DNA of 64,000 bases from JBBQZU01 sp038207425 (GCA_038207425.1 JBBQZU010000003.1:1-64000); one strand, 5' to 3'. Counted from the stretch's first letter, positions 46,176-54,779 are shown. The notes: a model not told the origin generated them from the letters alone. Numbers and translations are program-made.

Positions 46176-46211
46176 CTTTTCACGCTTTAATGTTTATAAG
46201 TGAAAAGCGTG
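46176..46211. promoter_or_regulatory. Overlapping alternative hairpins between pruA and the FtsB-like gene
   Basis: CTTTTCAC (46176-46183) can pair with GTGAAAAG (46200-46207), while CACGCTTT (46181-46188) can pair with AAAGCGTG (46204-46211). The two stems are mutually exclusive. The second ends four bases before the next ATG, so it could affect initiation. There is no clean T-run, so a terminator is less likely. Confidence 0.35.
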
Positions 46212-46215
46212 TGGC

Positions 46216-46557
46216 ATGAAAGCGCAGTATAGAAAATCTGTACATTTGGGCATGACCCTGAAAGGAAAGAAATTACCCAATTGGTTTCGCAACCGGTATG
46301 TGCTTGTGGTATTTGGCTTCATGGTATACATTACCTTTTTTGATGCGTACGACCTTATTTCACAATTGGGTCTTAAATATGAAATGTGGAAGTTGAGAGG
46401 TGAGATAGAATACCTCGATCAAAACACTGCCGAGGCAACAGCGCAGATTCAGCAACTGACAAGCGACGACAAACTTCTTGAAAAATTTGCCCGTGAACAA
46501 CACCGTATGAGGCGGGAAAATGAAGAAGTGTTTGTAATAATCAGAGACGAAGATTAA
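46216..46557 (+). CDS. FtsB/DivIC-like septum formation initiator
   Basis: The 113-residue protein has a short basic cytoplasmic end, one membrane helix (YVLVVFGFMVYITFFDAYDL), and a coiled coil (KYEMWKLRGEIEYLDQNTAEATAQIQQL). It ends with the DivIC-type LLEKFAREQHRMRRENEEVFVI. Proteins of this family join the divisome with FtsL and FtsQ. It is followed by the Lon-substrate-domain gene 58 bases later. Confidence 0.9.
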   Translation: MKAQYRKSVHLGMTLKGKKLPNWFRNRYVLVVFGFMVYITFFDAYDLISQLGLKYEMWKLRGEIEYLDQNTAEATAQIQQLTSDDKLLEKFAREQHRMRRENEEVFVIIRDED

Positions 46558-46615
46558 CCTCCTTTTCTTAACAAAATGGATTGTGTGTTGTTACATCGTC
46601 GTTTGCATCACGCAC

Positions 46616-47215
46616 ATGAATTCTGCACAAATAGGTCTTTTTCCGCTTCAAATGATTCTCCTCCCTGGAGAAGTGACGCAGCTTTTCATTTTTGAAGAGC
46701 GCTACAGACAACTCGTTTCTGATTGGGAACTGTATGGCATTGAGTTCGGTATTCCTTATGCAAAAAACGGAATTCTCACAGGCGTGGGCTCATTGGTAGA
46801 AGTAACACGGATTATTAAAAAAAACCCTGATGGTACTTCACATATAGAAATTCGGTGCACGGATGTTTTTAATATCACAACCTTCAACAACACATTTGGC
46901 GAAAAGCTCTATCCAGGTGGATTGGCCAAGCTTATGGAATCCAGCCAGTTTCCTCCAGCCAGCCTGGAAGTAATGACGGGATTGGAAGTTTATTTGAAAA
47001 ACAATAATCTTGAACTTTTTAGCGAAAGCCTTGTGGCAAAAATGAATGTGTATGATGCAGCCAGGCTCGCTAAAATAAGTGATGTAGATAAAGTAAAACT
47101 CATAAGCCGAAAGGGGCTAGAAAGGCAGGAGCAAATACTTTTGAATCACTTCAAGCTTGAAGCCGCTATCCACGCGCAGAGAAATAGCAAGTGGAGAGAT
47201 ATTATTTTAAACTGA
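46616..47215 (+). CDS. Lon substrate-binding domain protein
   Basis: From the ATG at 46616 the product is 199 residues; an in-frame ATG at 46583 adds a cysteine-rich stretch outside the family. The LON_substr_bdg (PUA-like) domain fills most of it: IGLFPLQMILLPGEVTQLFIFEERYRQLVSD, GIEFGIPY, GVGSLVEVTRIIKKNPDGTSHI. There is no ATPase or protease domain. Such stand-alone proteins are common; their role, possibly binding protein substrates, is not established. Confidence 0.88.
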   Translation: MNSAQIGLFPLQMILLPGEVTQLFIFEERYRQLVSDWELYGIEFGIPYAKNGILTGVGSLVEVTRIIKKNPDGTSHIEIRCTDVFNITTFNNTFGEKLYPGGLAKLMESSQFPPASLEVMTGLEVYLKNNNLELFSESLVAKMNVYDAARLAKISDVDKVKLISRKGLERQEQILLNHFKLEAAIHAQRNSKWRDIILN

Positions 47216-47275
47216 TTGGTCAACATGTTAGCATTAGTTTTGTTATTTTAGCGTATCAATTTTAAAATCAGAGGG

Positions 47276-47998
47276 ATGTTTGCGAAAGTAAATTTGAGAG
47301 AAGCGCTTGCCAACAATAAAAAGCAAGGCGAAAGAGCAGAAGATTTGTTGATTGAAAACATCAACAATTGGTTTATTGCGGACTGGGAACGCGAGCAGAA
47401 AATTGCGGAAAATATTGGCCTTGGTGCCGTGTCGGAGTTTTTGCCTGACGGCAGCTCTTTGGATCAATCGAATATATACAGCCTTGGCGACATACGGTCA
47501 CTGTGCGTGACTTACAGGCTGCGCTTTCTTTCATCTAAGCTCTTTAAAGGCGATATACCCCGCGAAGCTTTGGTGAAAGCACGGAAAGCTGAAGAACATC
47601 TTGGCTGCGAAGTGAAATCGTTTATGATTGTTGCACCTGCACCGATGTTCAGGCTCGAAGATGTGAATACTGACCCGTTGCTGTTTATACCATTGAGCGA
47701 TGGCAGATTCTACCTGACCCACCAATGGGGCAATGATATGGCTTGGTACCGCAAACTACTCGTTTGGCCTCTGGCTACATTTCAGCATCTGGTGGCATTT
47801 ATTATTACTTTGTCCGTAGTTCTTTCAGCGGCTATTCCTACCTCGTTGATCGGAAACTCAATCGGGTACTTTAACTTCTATAGGGGTGCCACTTTGGTAT
47901 GGTTTGTTATTTTCCTTTCGGGAATGGTTTCTTACTTCTGGTTCGCTACAGGTCAGAAGTTTAGCGCGAGTGCTTGGCGGTCGAAGCACTTTAACTGA
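47276..47998 (+). CDS. Hypothetical protein with two C-terminal membrane helices
   Basis: The 240-residue protein has a soluble N-terminal part of about 160 residues and two membrane helices (HLVAFIITLSVVLSAAIPTSLIG and TLVWFVIFLSGMVSYFWFATG). The soluble part contains a charged start, YRLRFLSSKLFKGDIPREALVKARKAEEHLG and FMIVAPAPMFRLEDVNTDPLLFIPL. I do not recognise a family. Codon use and the GAGGG-type sequence before the ATG support a real gene. Confidence 0.7.
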   Translation: MFAKVNLREALANNKKQGERAEDLLIENINNWFIADWEREQKIAENIGLGAVSEFLPDGSSLDQSNIYSLGDIRSLCVTYRLRFLSSKLFKGDIPREALVKARKAEEHLGCEVKSFMIVAPAPMFRLEDVNTDPLLFIPLSDGRFYLTHQWGNDMAWYRKLLVWPLATFQHLVAFIITLSVVLSAAIPTSLIGNSIGYFNFYRGATLVWFVIFLSGMVSYFWFATGQKFSASAWRSKHFN

Positions 47999-48097
47999 AG
48001 GTTAAGGTTAAAAGAAGTTCACATCAAACTTTCGTCAAAATTTGCATAAGTTGAACGGCTTTCATTAGTTTGTACTGCTTAATCAATTTCAACTGCG

Positions 48098-48262
48098 ATG
48101 AATCGTTTTTTTGTGAAGGCCATTTCAGGCATGTACATCTTTATTTTCCCCGACTCTAAGAATGAATCCAGACGCAGCACCAGATATAAATTGTTTGTGG
48201 TGCTATTGGTATTGCTGCTTTTTTCCACAACGGCCTACACATTAGCTAGCCTGAATATCTGA
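48098..48262 (+). CDS. Small membrane protein
   Basis: A 54-residue frame starting at ATG 48098 encodes a basic N-terminus (MNRFFVKAISGMYIF), a charged middle (PDSKNESRRSTRYK) and one strong helix (LFVVLLVLLLFSTTAYTLASL). It ends 16 bases from the convergent gene's stop. The composition looks like a genuine single-pass inner-membrane protein, but no family is recognised. Confidence 0.5.
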   Translation: MNRFFVKAISGMYIFIFPDSKNESRRSTRYKLFVVLLVLLLFSTTAYTLASLNI

Positions 48263-48278
48263 GCGTGGATGTCTAATT

Positions 48279-49166
48279 TCAAAAAGATATCGTGAAAGTA
48301 ACTCCAATATCTAATCTGAAAACACTAAAAGGAAGAGAATCTTCTACCTCGCCGCGCAACCCTTTTTCGAAATCAGCGGGCATATCAGCAGCGGGAGTAA
48401 AGGTGTAAGTTGAATGACTAATTCCCTTGAATCCAATTTGCGCGCCCACGTACATTCCCTGTCCAAGTAATGCCCCAAACTCACCGTTGAAATGGATGCC
48501 CAATGCGTTGCTTTGAATTAAATATCCAAAAAAGAGGGCTGCATCATTTCTGTACATACTAAGCCCGGGGCCCACATTGAGCATTATTACATACCAGTCT
48601 TCATCTCCTTGCAGGCGCAACGCGAGGTTGGCGCCGAAATACTGAAGATTGATATTATCGGCGAGTGTGCCTACCCTGCCAGAAGTCAATTGCTGCACCT
48701 CAACACTATTACTGAAATTGGCAGTAGAATACAAAGCCCCAAAACCCAATTCATTGGAAGGAAAAAAACTCACTCCTCCACCAATCCAATACCCCGATTT
48801 CAGTCGGTTGTAATAGTCATTAAAGTCATCAACAACTTCAATATCGCTTTCTAGAATCCTCGAAAACCCTCCACCGCCCCAAACAGAAAAAGCACCATCG
48901 CGCTTTGCCCTCACGAAGTTGTTTGATTCTCTGAATGTAACGTCATACGCTCCGTAGATAGTTTCTCTTACTTCCTTTCGGGAAATAACCTCCACCTCAG
49001 CCCTTTTTGTTTTTTGAGTGCGGTAAAATACAAAATGATCATTGGTTTGTTGAATTTTTCCTTTCAAAGTATCGCCGGCAATAGTGATAATTAAATCCTG
49101 CGCTTGAACTCCAGTAGGTTTCAGTAATGCAAATAATACCGAAAAGAGCAATAAGACTATGCGCAT
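48279..49166 (-). CDS. Predicted outer-membrane beta-barrel protein with N-terminal module
   Basis: From the ATG at 49166 the product is 295 residues; the frame is open to 49187 but the signal peptide (MRIVLLLFSVLFALLKPTGVQAQ) starts here. An N-terminal module (QDLIITIAGDTLKGKIQQ, then VISRKEVRETIYG) resembles the D-x-I-x(4)-G-x(4)-I pattern duplicated in the broken gene at 9620. A barrel of alternating residues follows (GYWIGGGVSFFPSNELGFGAL and so on), ending in LDIGVTFTISF, a typical aromatic C-terminal strand. Function unknown. Confidence 0.78.
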   Translation of the reverse strand: MRIVLLLFSVLFALLKPTGVQAQDLIITIAGDTLKGKIQQTNDHFVFYRTQKTKRAEVEVISRKEVRETIYGAYDVTFRESNNFVRAKRDGAFSVWGGGGFSRILESDIEVVDDFNDYYNRLKSGYWIGGGVSFFPSNELGFGALYSTANFSNSVEVQQLTSGRVGTLADNINLQYFGANLALRLQGDEDWYVIMLNVGPGLSMYRNDAALFFGYLIQSNALGIHFNGEFGALLGQGMYVGAQIGFKGISHSTYTFTPAADMPADFEKGLRGEVEDSLPFSVFRLDIGVTFTISF

Positions 49167-49288
49167 AAAGGAATGAGACTTGCACAAATATAACTATCAA
49201 TAGAACTTCTCTGCACAGTTTAATTGCATCGTTAAGAATGCATTCGAAACAACAACCGAATATTGGCACAGCGCACGGAAGTATCAAA

Positions 49289-49317
49289 TAAAAAACCCGG
49301 CATTGAGCCGGGCTTTT
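49289..49317 (-). terminator. Terminator after rplI
   Basis: On the minus strand GCCCGGC and GCCGGGT form a G+C stem around TCAAT, followed by a T-run (plus-strand A-run at 49289-49295). It lies 20 bases after the rplI stop. Confidence 0.85.
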
Positions 49318-49337
49318 ATACAATTATATTGTAAGAA

Positions 49338-49784
49338 TTATTCGCTTACTACTTCGAAGGTGATCGTTTGGGTGATGTCCTTATATATAGCGACATCGGC
49401 CTGATAGGTACCAACTTCTTTAATAGGTTCGTTTTTAATGCTGATTTTCTTACGGTCAACAGTAAAGCCGGCTGCTTCAAGAACATCAGCAAGCTGTATG
49501 GTATTAACGGATCCGAAAATTTTGCCACTTTCGCCGGCTTTAGCACCTATTTTGAACACGGTATTGCTGAGTTTCTCAGCCGTTTTACGCGCTTCATCAA
49601 TAAGCTTGGTAGCTTTATGGGCCTTCTGCTTAAGGTTTTCAGCGTGAATTTTTCTGGCAGTTTCGCTAGCCAATATCGCAAATCCCTGAGGAATCAAGAA
49701 ATTGCGTGCGTATCCGGGCTTTACATTTACGATATCGTCTTTGTAACCCAGGTTGTCTATATCTTGCTTAAGAATGATTTCCAT
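49338..49784 (-). CDS. rplI: 50S ribosomal protein L9
   Basis: The 148-residue protein has the L9 signature at the N-terminus (MEIILKQDIDNLGYKDDIVNVKPGYARNFLIPQGFA), the long connecting helix, and the C-terminal domain (GKIFGSVNTIQLADVLEAAGFTVDRKKI). It is the last gene of rpsF-rpsR-rplI, the usual bacterial order. Confidence 0.98.
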   Translation of the reverse strand: MEIILKQDIDNLGYKDDIVNVKPGYARNFLIPQGFAILASETARKIHAENLKQKAHKATKLIDEARKTAEKLSNTVFKIGAKAGESGKIFGSVNTIQLADVLEAAGFTVDRKKISIKNEPIKEVGTYQADVAIYKDITQTITFEVVSE

Positions 49785-49792
49785 GTCGCAGA

Positions 49793-50059
49793 TTATTTTA
49801 AAAGGTCAGTAACGTAAGGCATCAGGGCAAGGTGACGGGATCTTTTAATGGCCTGTGCAACTTTACGCTGATACTTCATGGATGTACCCGTGATGCGACG
49901 TGGCAATATTTTGCCTTGCTCGTTTACCAATTTCAAAAGGAAATTCGGGTCTTTGTAATCGATGTATTTGATACGGTTTTTGCGAAAGCGGCAATATTTG
50001 CTTTGCTGTGTATCAATGCTGATCGGGGTCAGGTATCTGATGTCTGAATTTTCGCTCAT
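49793..50059 (-). CDS. rpsR: 30S ribosomal protein S18
   Basis: The 88-residue protein has the S18 core: CRFRKNRIKYIDYKDPNFLLKLVNEQGKILPRRITGTSMKYQRKVAQAIKRSRHLALMPY. It keeps the N-terminal Cys near residue 23. It is located between rpsF and rplI with gaps of 8 and 12 bases. Confidence 0.98.
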   Translation of the reverse strand: MSENSDIRYLTPISIDTQQSKYCRFRKNRIKYIDYKDPNFLLKLVNEQGKILPRRITGTSMKYQRKVAQAIKRSRHLALMPYVTDLLK

Positions 50060-50071
50060 TGCTTTGTGATA

Positions 50072-50419
50072 TTAGGCCTCAACGGCGTTTTTACTTTTTG
50101 CTCTTCTCTTTTCAACGTAAGTTACAGCATGCTTGCTGAGCTTTACGGTAAGAAAACGAATAACACGCTCGTCGCGGCGGAACGCCACTTCGATGGTATT
50201 AATCACATCACCTGCTGCTTCAAACTCAAACAGGTGATAAAAACCTGTCGACTTCTTTTGTATTGGGTACGCAAGCTTGCGCAAACCCCAATCTTCTTCG
50301 TGGTGGATTTTAGCTCCGGCCTCTTGAAGAAGTGTCTTGAACTTCGCAACCGCTTCCTTTGCCTGATCATCAGACAAAACGGGAGTTAGGATGAAAACGG
50401 TTTCATAACGATTTGTCAT
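50072..50419 (-). CDS. rpsF: 30S ribosomal protein S6
   Basis: The 115-residue protein matches S6: NRYETVFILTPVLSDDQAKEAV, WGLRKLAYPIQKKSTGFYHLFEFEA and RDERVIRFLTVKLSKHAVTYVEKRR. First gene of the operon, transcribed divergently from dnaX. No ssb gene follows between rpsF and rpsR, unlike in Firmicutes. Confidence 0.98.
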   Translation of the reverse strand: MTNRYETVFILTPVLSDDQAKEAVAKFKTLLQEAGAKIHHEEDWGLRKLAYPIQKKSTGFYHLFEFEAAGDVINTIEVAFRRDERVIRFLTVKLSKHAVTYVEKRRAKSKNAVEA

Positions 50420-50463
50420 AACTTCTTTGACTTGTTTAAAACTTTGTTTTTAAAAATGAAGCG

Positions 50464-50493
50464 CAAAGGTAATCATTAAACGCTTTCTCACAA
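50464..50493 (-). promoter_or_regulatory. Promoter of the rpsF-rpsR-rplI operon
   Basis: On the minus strand TTG (50493-50491), a 19-base spacer, and TACCTTTG (50471-50464) match the Bacteroidota -33/-7 consensus in sequence and spacing. The -7 element is 44 bases before the rpsF start. Confidence 0.75.
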
Positions 50494-50561
50494 GCATTTA
50501 AAAATTGAATCTTTACACCGGGTAAGCCACAAGCAGTAGGCAATTGGCTAAAGGGAAAATG

Positions 50562-50569
50562 TATCTTTG
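50562..50569 (+). promoter_or_regulatory. -7 promoter element of dnaX
   Basis: TATCTTTG matches TAnnTTTG exactly and lies 18 bases before the dnaX ATG at 50588. A TTG at 50544-50546 is 15 bases upstream, slightly closer than usual. Confidence 0.55.
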
Positions 50570-50587
50570 CTCACTTCACCACCCACC

Positions 50588-52492
50588 ATGGAAGACTTCG
50601 TAGTATCAGCGCGTAAATACCGGCCACAGACCTTCGATACAGTTGTAGGTCAGGCAAATATAACTCAAACTCTTGTGAAGGCGATTGAAAACAATCACCT
50701 TGCGCAGTCATTTCTGTTTTGCGGTCCGCGAGGTGTAGGCAAAACCACTTGCGCTCGAATTATGGCGCGCACCGTAAACGAACTGAGTCAGGAAAATAAA
50801 GGTGAAGTACTTGACTATAGCTTTAACATTTTCGAGCTCGACGCCGCTTCCAATAATAGCGTAGATGATATAAGGAGTCTTGTAGACCAGGTAAGAGTGC
50901 CACCGCAAGTAGGAAAATACAAAGTGTATATCATTGACGAGGTGCACATGCTCAGTACAGGTGCATTCAACGCTTTTCTGAAAACTCTCGAAGAGCCACC
51001 GCCCTATGCCATTTTTATACTCGCAACAACCGAAAAGCACAAGGTGCTTCCTACCATTCTTTCACGCTGCCAGATTTTTAATTTCAGCAGGATTGAAGTT
51101 GGAGATATTGCAAAGCACCTCGCTGAAATTGCGGTAAAAGAAGGAATAACCATTAGCGATGATGCTTTGCATATAATTGCTGAAAAAGCGGATGGCGCAT
51201 TGCGTGATGCTTTATCAATTTTTGACCAGATGGTGAGTTTCGCAGGCACCACCGTTACCTACGAAGACGTAATTGCGAACCTAAACGTTCTCGATTATGA
51301 TTATTACTTCAAGCTTACCGATGCTTTTATAGCCGGCGATAGAACGTTAAGTCTGCTTACCTTCAATAGTATATTGCAGAAAGGTTTCGACGGGCACAAT
51401 TTTTTGAATGGCCTCGCCAATCATATGCGCAATCTGCTCTTTTCGGCCACGCCTGCTACTGCGGCGCTGCTTGAAACGGGGCAGCAAATACGCGAAAAGT
51501 ATATGGCACAGGCCAAAGCATGCGACACAAGATTTATACTGAATGCGCTCAACATCCTCAGTGAGGCTGATGTGAACTACAAGCAAAGCAAAAACAACCG
51601 CCTGCTGGTGGAGCTTGCACTTCTGAAATTATGTGGAATAACTGAGAAGCTCGGAGAAAAAAAAAACTCTGATGATGCCATAAGGCTTGTTGGCAGTTCA
51701 GTAGTTGCTCCAGCATCCTTAAAATCTGCAACCACTTCCCCACCGCAAGCAGCTCCTGCAGAAAAACTGGCTGCCCAACCAATGCCTGTTGCTGCACCTG
51801 ATGCTGTAAAAGTTGTTGTTGTTGCGGAAAAATACACTGATGAACCTGCCTTAACAACTAATACAACCCATGTAGAAGAGCCAGGCCCTTCCACAGATGA
51901 TTTATTGCCTCATGTGCCGGCGGTTCCTGAGAATGCAGCAAACAATGCTCAAGTTGCAAGTTCAGAAGACGGTCCAAAAAAATTCAGCTCAAGGCTAAGC
52001 ACTTTGAAGCTTCGAGACATCACCTCCATTAAGGGTAGTAATCCCGTTCAGAATACAACAAGGGAGCAATCTTCAACCGGTCAGAATGAAGAATCATTTG
52101 CCGGAAAGCCTGCAACTGACTTTACCCTTGCTCAATTATGGGATGTGTGGAATGAATATACTGCCAGAATAAAAGAGCAAAACCGCCAAAGCTATTATGC
52201 AACTCTTACCAATAACAAACCGGTAATGAGGGAAAAGTATAAAGTAGAACTTGTGATTGTAAATAATATTCAAAAAAAGGATATCGATGATGACAAAAGC
52301 AACTTGCTCGATTTTCTGAGATTAAAATTGAACAACTGGCAGATTCAGTTTGATGCAGTTGTAGAAGAAAATGAAGACAATCCTTCTCTTATATATTCCC
52401 CTGAAGCCAAATTCAAAGCCATGGCAAACCGAAATCCTGCCTTGGTAAAAATGAAGCAACTATTTGATCTAGACATAGACTATGACAGTTGA
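50588..52492 (+). CDS. dnaX: DNA polymerase III subunit gamma/tau
   Basis: From the ATG at 50588 the product is 634 residues; an in-frame start at 50567 would overlap the promoter. The AAA+ clamp-loader region shows YRPQTFDTVVGQ, Walker A GPRGVGKTT (residues 46-54), DAASNNSVDDIRSLVDQV, Walker B YIIDEVHMLS, and FNAFLKTLEEPPPYAIFILATTEKHKVLPTILSRCQIF. The four zinc-module cysteines usually found between Walker A and DAASNN are absent. A low-complexity Ala/Pro/Val linker (about 390-500) leads to a C-terminal domain that may contact the polymerase. The stop lies inside the next gene. Confidence 0.95.
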   Translation: MEDFVVSARKYRPQTFDTVVGQANITQTLVKAIENNHLAQSFLFCGPRGVGKTTCARIMARTVNELSQENKGEVLDYSFNIFELDAASNNSVDDIRSLVDQVRVPPQVGKYKVYIIDEVHMLSTGAFNAFLKTLEEPPPYAIFILATTEKHKVLPTILSRCQIFNFSRIEVGDIAKHLAEIAVKEGITISDDALHIIAEKADGALRDALSIFDQMVSFAGTTVTYEDVIANLNVLDYDYYFKLTDAFIAGDRTLSLLTFNSILQKGFDGHNFLNGLANHMRNLLFSATPATAALLETGQQIREKYMAQAKACDTRFILNALNILSEADVNYKQSKNNRLLVELALLKLCGITEKLGEKKNSDDAIRLVGSSVVAPASLKSATTSPPQAAPAEKLAAQPMPVAAPDAVKVVVVAEKYTDEPALTTNTTHVEEPGPSTDDLLPHVPAVPENAANNAQVASSEDGPKKFSSRLSTLKLRDITSIKGSNPVQNTTREQSSTGQNEESFAGKPATDFTLAQLWDVWNEYTARIKEQNRQSYYATLTNNKPVMREKYKVELVIVNNIQKKDIDDDKSNLLDFLRLKLNNWQIQFDAVVEENEDNPSLIYSPEAKFKAMANRNPALVKMKQLFDLDIDYDS

Positions 52493-53984
52493 TGAGAAAA
52501 TGTCGCTGCGGGACGATCTGCGGAAGCTCCGAAGAAATATATCCGATTTGGCTGATGCAGCTATTGCGTCATCAGCCATGAGCATTCCGACAGAGAAATA
52601 TGCATCTGCACAAAATCTGTTGCACTACCTGGCTTTCAGAAATGGTGATTACCGTGCCTTGCAAGACAGGCTGAGCAGTGTGGGCTTATCTTCGCTCAGA
52701 GCCGTAGAGTCGCATGTATTAAATGGAATAAATAATGTAATAAGCTGGTTGGATCCGGAAGAGGTAGCTGAAGGAGGTGCACTCCAGGATGCGAAAGAAG
52801 CATCTGAAAGGCTTAAAAACAACAAGTGCAAACTTTTCAACGCAGGCGATCAATGCCATGACCGCATCATCATGGTTACAATTGATGCAAAGGCTGCTGC
52901 TGATGTTACCCATTTCACCCAGCTCATTGAAGCGGGAATGAACTGCGCGCGCATCAATACCGGTCATGATACACCGGCTGATTGGCAGACTGCAATTGCT
53001 TCTATCAAAGAAGCTTCAAAGCGTGTTGGGTACCCATGCGCCATATACCTTGATCTCTCAGGTCCAAAAATAAGGGTATCTCAACTTTATAATAAACACG
53101 GCGAGAAGAAGAATAAAATTGCTTTAGAAAAAGGAGCAAGCCTGCTCATTACAGAACCGGGGTATGGGCCGGAATCACTAAAAATGCCTACTGTCGAGTT
53201 GGCATTTCACAATATACTTCGGGATGCAGAACCCGGCCAACTCATACTCTTTGATGATGGAGTGTTGATTGCCAGAGTATTGAAAAAAGAAAAACATGCC
53301 GTAATTGCAGAAGTTAGGCGTACCAAAGGTTCAGCACCCAGAAAACTAAAAATTCAGAATGGGGTGGCTCTGCCAGGATTGAAACTTCCGGTAAATGCCA
53401 TTACAGATGATGATATAAAAGCATTGAATTCCTTTGCCCGTGAAATTGACATTGCGGGTATTTCGTTTGCAATGTCGGCCGCTGATGTAAGGCAAATGGC
53501 AGCGCTGATACAAAAGTATGGATGGGAACACTTGGGAGTAGTAGTAAAAATAGAGACGCTGAGCGCTTTTGAGTCGCTACCTGAAATACTGTTGGAACTC
53601 ATGCATGTGCAACATGCAGGAATTATGATAGCCCGTGGTGATCTTGCACTCGAAGTAGGTATGACCCGCCTTGCCGAAGTTCAGGAAGAGATTTTGTGGA
53701 TGTGCGAAGCTGCTTCCATACCAGTAATTTGGGCCACTCAGGTACTAGATAACCTCACCCGCGAAGGCATTCCGTCAAGAGCCGAAATTACAGACGCAGC
53801 CATGTCGGTGCAGGCTGAATGCGTAATGCTTAATAAAGGTGCCTACATTAAAGAATCAGTGAAGGTACTCAAACTCATACTTGAGAAGATGCGGATGCAC
53901 CATAACAAAAAGACTTCAGAAATGAGAAGCCTCGAATTGGCAAGGCGATTTTACAACAGAATAAGCCAGGAGTCTACGATTTAA
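52482..53984 (+). CDS. Pyruvate-kinase-like protein with extra N-terminal domain and no C-terminal domain
   Basis: The 500-residue protein has an N-terminal helical domain of about 120 residues that I do not recognise, then a pyruvate kinase barrel. Equivalent catalytic segments are ARINTGHD (for RMNFSHG), YLDLSGPKIRV, VVVKIETLSAFE with catalytic Lys and metal-binding Glu, MIARGDLALEVG, and PVIWATQVLDNLTREGIPSRAEITDAAM. The usual VMLSGETA is MLNKGAYI, and the allosteric C-terminal domain is absent. Activity on phosphoenolpyruvate is plausible but not certain. It overlaps dnaX by 11 bases; ATG 52500 is an alternative start. It also overlaps the convergent VOC gene. Confidence 0.82.
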   Translation: MTVDEKMSLRDDLRKLRRNISDLADAAIASSAMSIPTEKYASAQNLLHYLAFRNGDYRALQDRLSSVGLSSLRAVESHVLNGINNVISWLDPEEVAEGGALQDAKEASERLKNNKCKLFNAGDQCHDRIIMVTIDAKAAADVTHFTQLIEAGMNCARINTGHDTPADWQTAIASIKEASKRVGYPCAIYLDLSGPKIRVSQLYNKHGEKKNKIALEKGASLLITEPGYGPESLKMPTVELAFHNILRDAEPGQLILFDDGVLIARVLKKEKHAVIAEVRRTKGSAPRKLKIQNGVALPGLKLPVNAITDDDIKALNSFAREIDIAGISFAMSAADVRQMAALIQKYGWEHLGVVVKIETLSAFESLPEILLELMHVQHAGIMIARGDLALEVGMTRLAEVQEEILWMCEAASIPVIWATQVLDNLTREGIPSRAEITDAAMSVQAECVMLNKGAYIKESVKVLKLILEKMRMHHNKKTSEMRSLELARRFYNRISQESTI

Positions 53985-54390
53985 AAACGTTGCCCAAATC
54001 CTTAAATGTTTTAAACTCAATGGCGTTGCCATCAGGATCCTGAATAAACATGGACATTTGCTCGCCTATTTCGCCAGGAAAAGCCACCTGAGGCTCTACC
54101 AGAAAGTTGATGCGCAAATTGCGCAGTTTGCTTTCAAGTTTATGCCAGTCATTCCATTCGAGCACAATGCCGAAATGATTCGCAGGAATATGGCTGCTCG
54201 GATTGAAGTAATTTCTGGGTTTTTGAACCTTGCCAGATACTTTGTGGATACTCATTTGATGCCCAAAAAAATCAAAATCAACCCAGGCATTTGATTCCCG
54301 GCCTTTCTTACATTCGAGTAAGTCGCCGTAAAAAGCCCTTGCCCGCTCAATATTGCCCGTGGCGAAGGCTATGTGAAACATTCCTTTCAT
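53974..54390 (-). CDS. VOC (glyoxalase/bleomycin resistance) family protein
   Basis: The 138-residue protein has the VOC fold: FHIAFATGNIERARAFYGDLLECKKG, DFDFFGHQMSIHKV, HFGIVLEWNDWHKLESKLR and FIQDPDGNAIEFKTF. Metal-ligand candidates are His6, His at the start of NHFGIV, and Glu in NAIEF. Members include lyases, dioxygenases and resistance proteins; the substrate is unknown. Its 3' end overlaps the end of the pyruvate-kinase-like gene by 11 bases. Confidence 0.9.
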   Translation of the reverse strand: MKGMFHIAFATGNIERARAFYGDLLECKKGRESNAWVDFDFFGHQMSIHKVSGKVQKPRNYFNPSSHIPANHFGIVLEWNDWHKLESKLRNLRINFLVEPQVAFPGEIGEQMSMFIQDPDGNAIEFKTFKDLGNVFKS

Positions 54391-54558
54391 ACATTTTCGT
54401 TAGGTGGTTAGTAAATCAGTTTTCAGTAGTTTCTGATTTATGCTAAATAAAAGCAATTTAGGCGCAGTGCAAAGGGATATGCATAAAAATTTTGTCCCTA
54501 CAGGCTGTGAATATAATGTTGCCCCTTTGCTTAAGTGAACATATACGATGCGGACATG

Positions 54559-54591
54559 AAAAAAGGTCATCATTCCTAAGGATGATGACCT
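54559..54591 (-). terminator. Terminator after the 48-residue protein gene
   Basis: AGGTCATCAT (54564-54573) pairs perfectly with ATGATGACCT (54582-54591), and on the minus strand the stem is followed by a run of T residues. It lies 30 bases beyond the stop at 54622. Confidence 0.88.
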
Positions 54592-54621
54592 GTAATTTCT
54601 TTCGAAATTCTGAGTCAACTT

Positions 54622-54768
54622 CTAATCTTCGTCAAAGCTAAGATCTTGTGGACGAATGCGCTTGGTAGGTGCAAGATTCTTCAGGCCTTTCTTTTTGCGG
54701 GCTTCGAAGTCATCATCACCCCATGCGGTATTGTCTCTTTTAGCCCGCTTTTCGTGTTGCTTCTTCAT
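54622..54768 (-). CDS. Small highly charged protein
   Basis: A 48-residue frame encodes a basic and acidic peptide (MKKQHEKRAKRDNTAWGDDDFEARKKKGLKNLAP, then TKRIRPQDLSFDED). It begins 11 bases after the stop of the upstream gene and is followed by a strong terminator, which supports it as the last gene of a two-gene unit. No family recognised; composition suggests a soluble, partly disordered protein. Confidence 0.65.
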   Translation of the reverse strand: MKKQHEKRAKRDNTAWGDDDFEARKKKGLKNLAPTKRIRPQDLSFDED

Positions 54769-54779
54769 GTGGCACTTTA

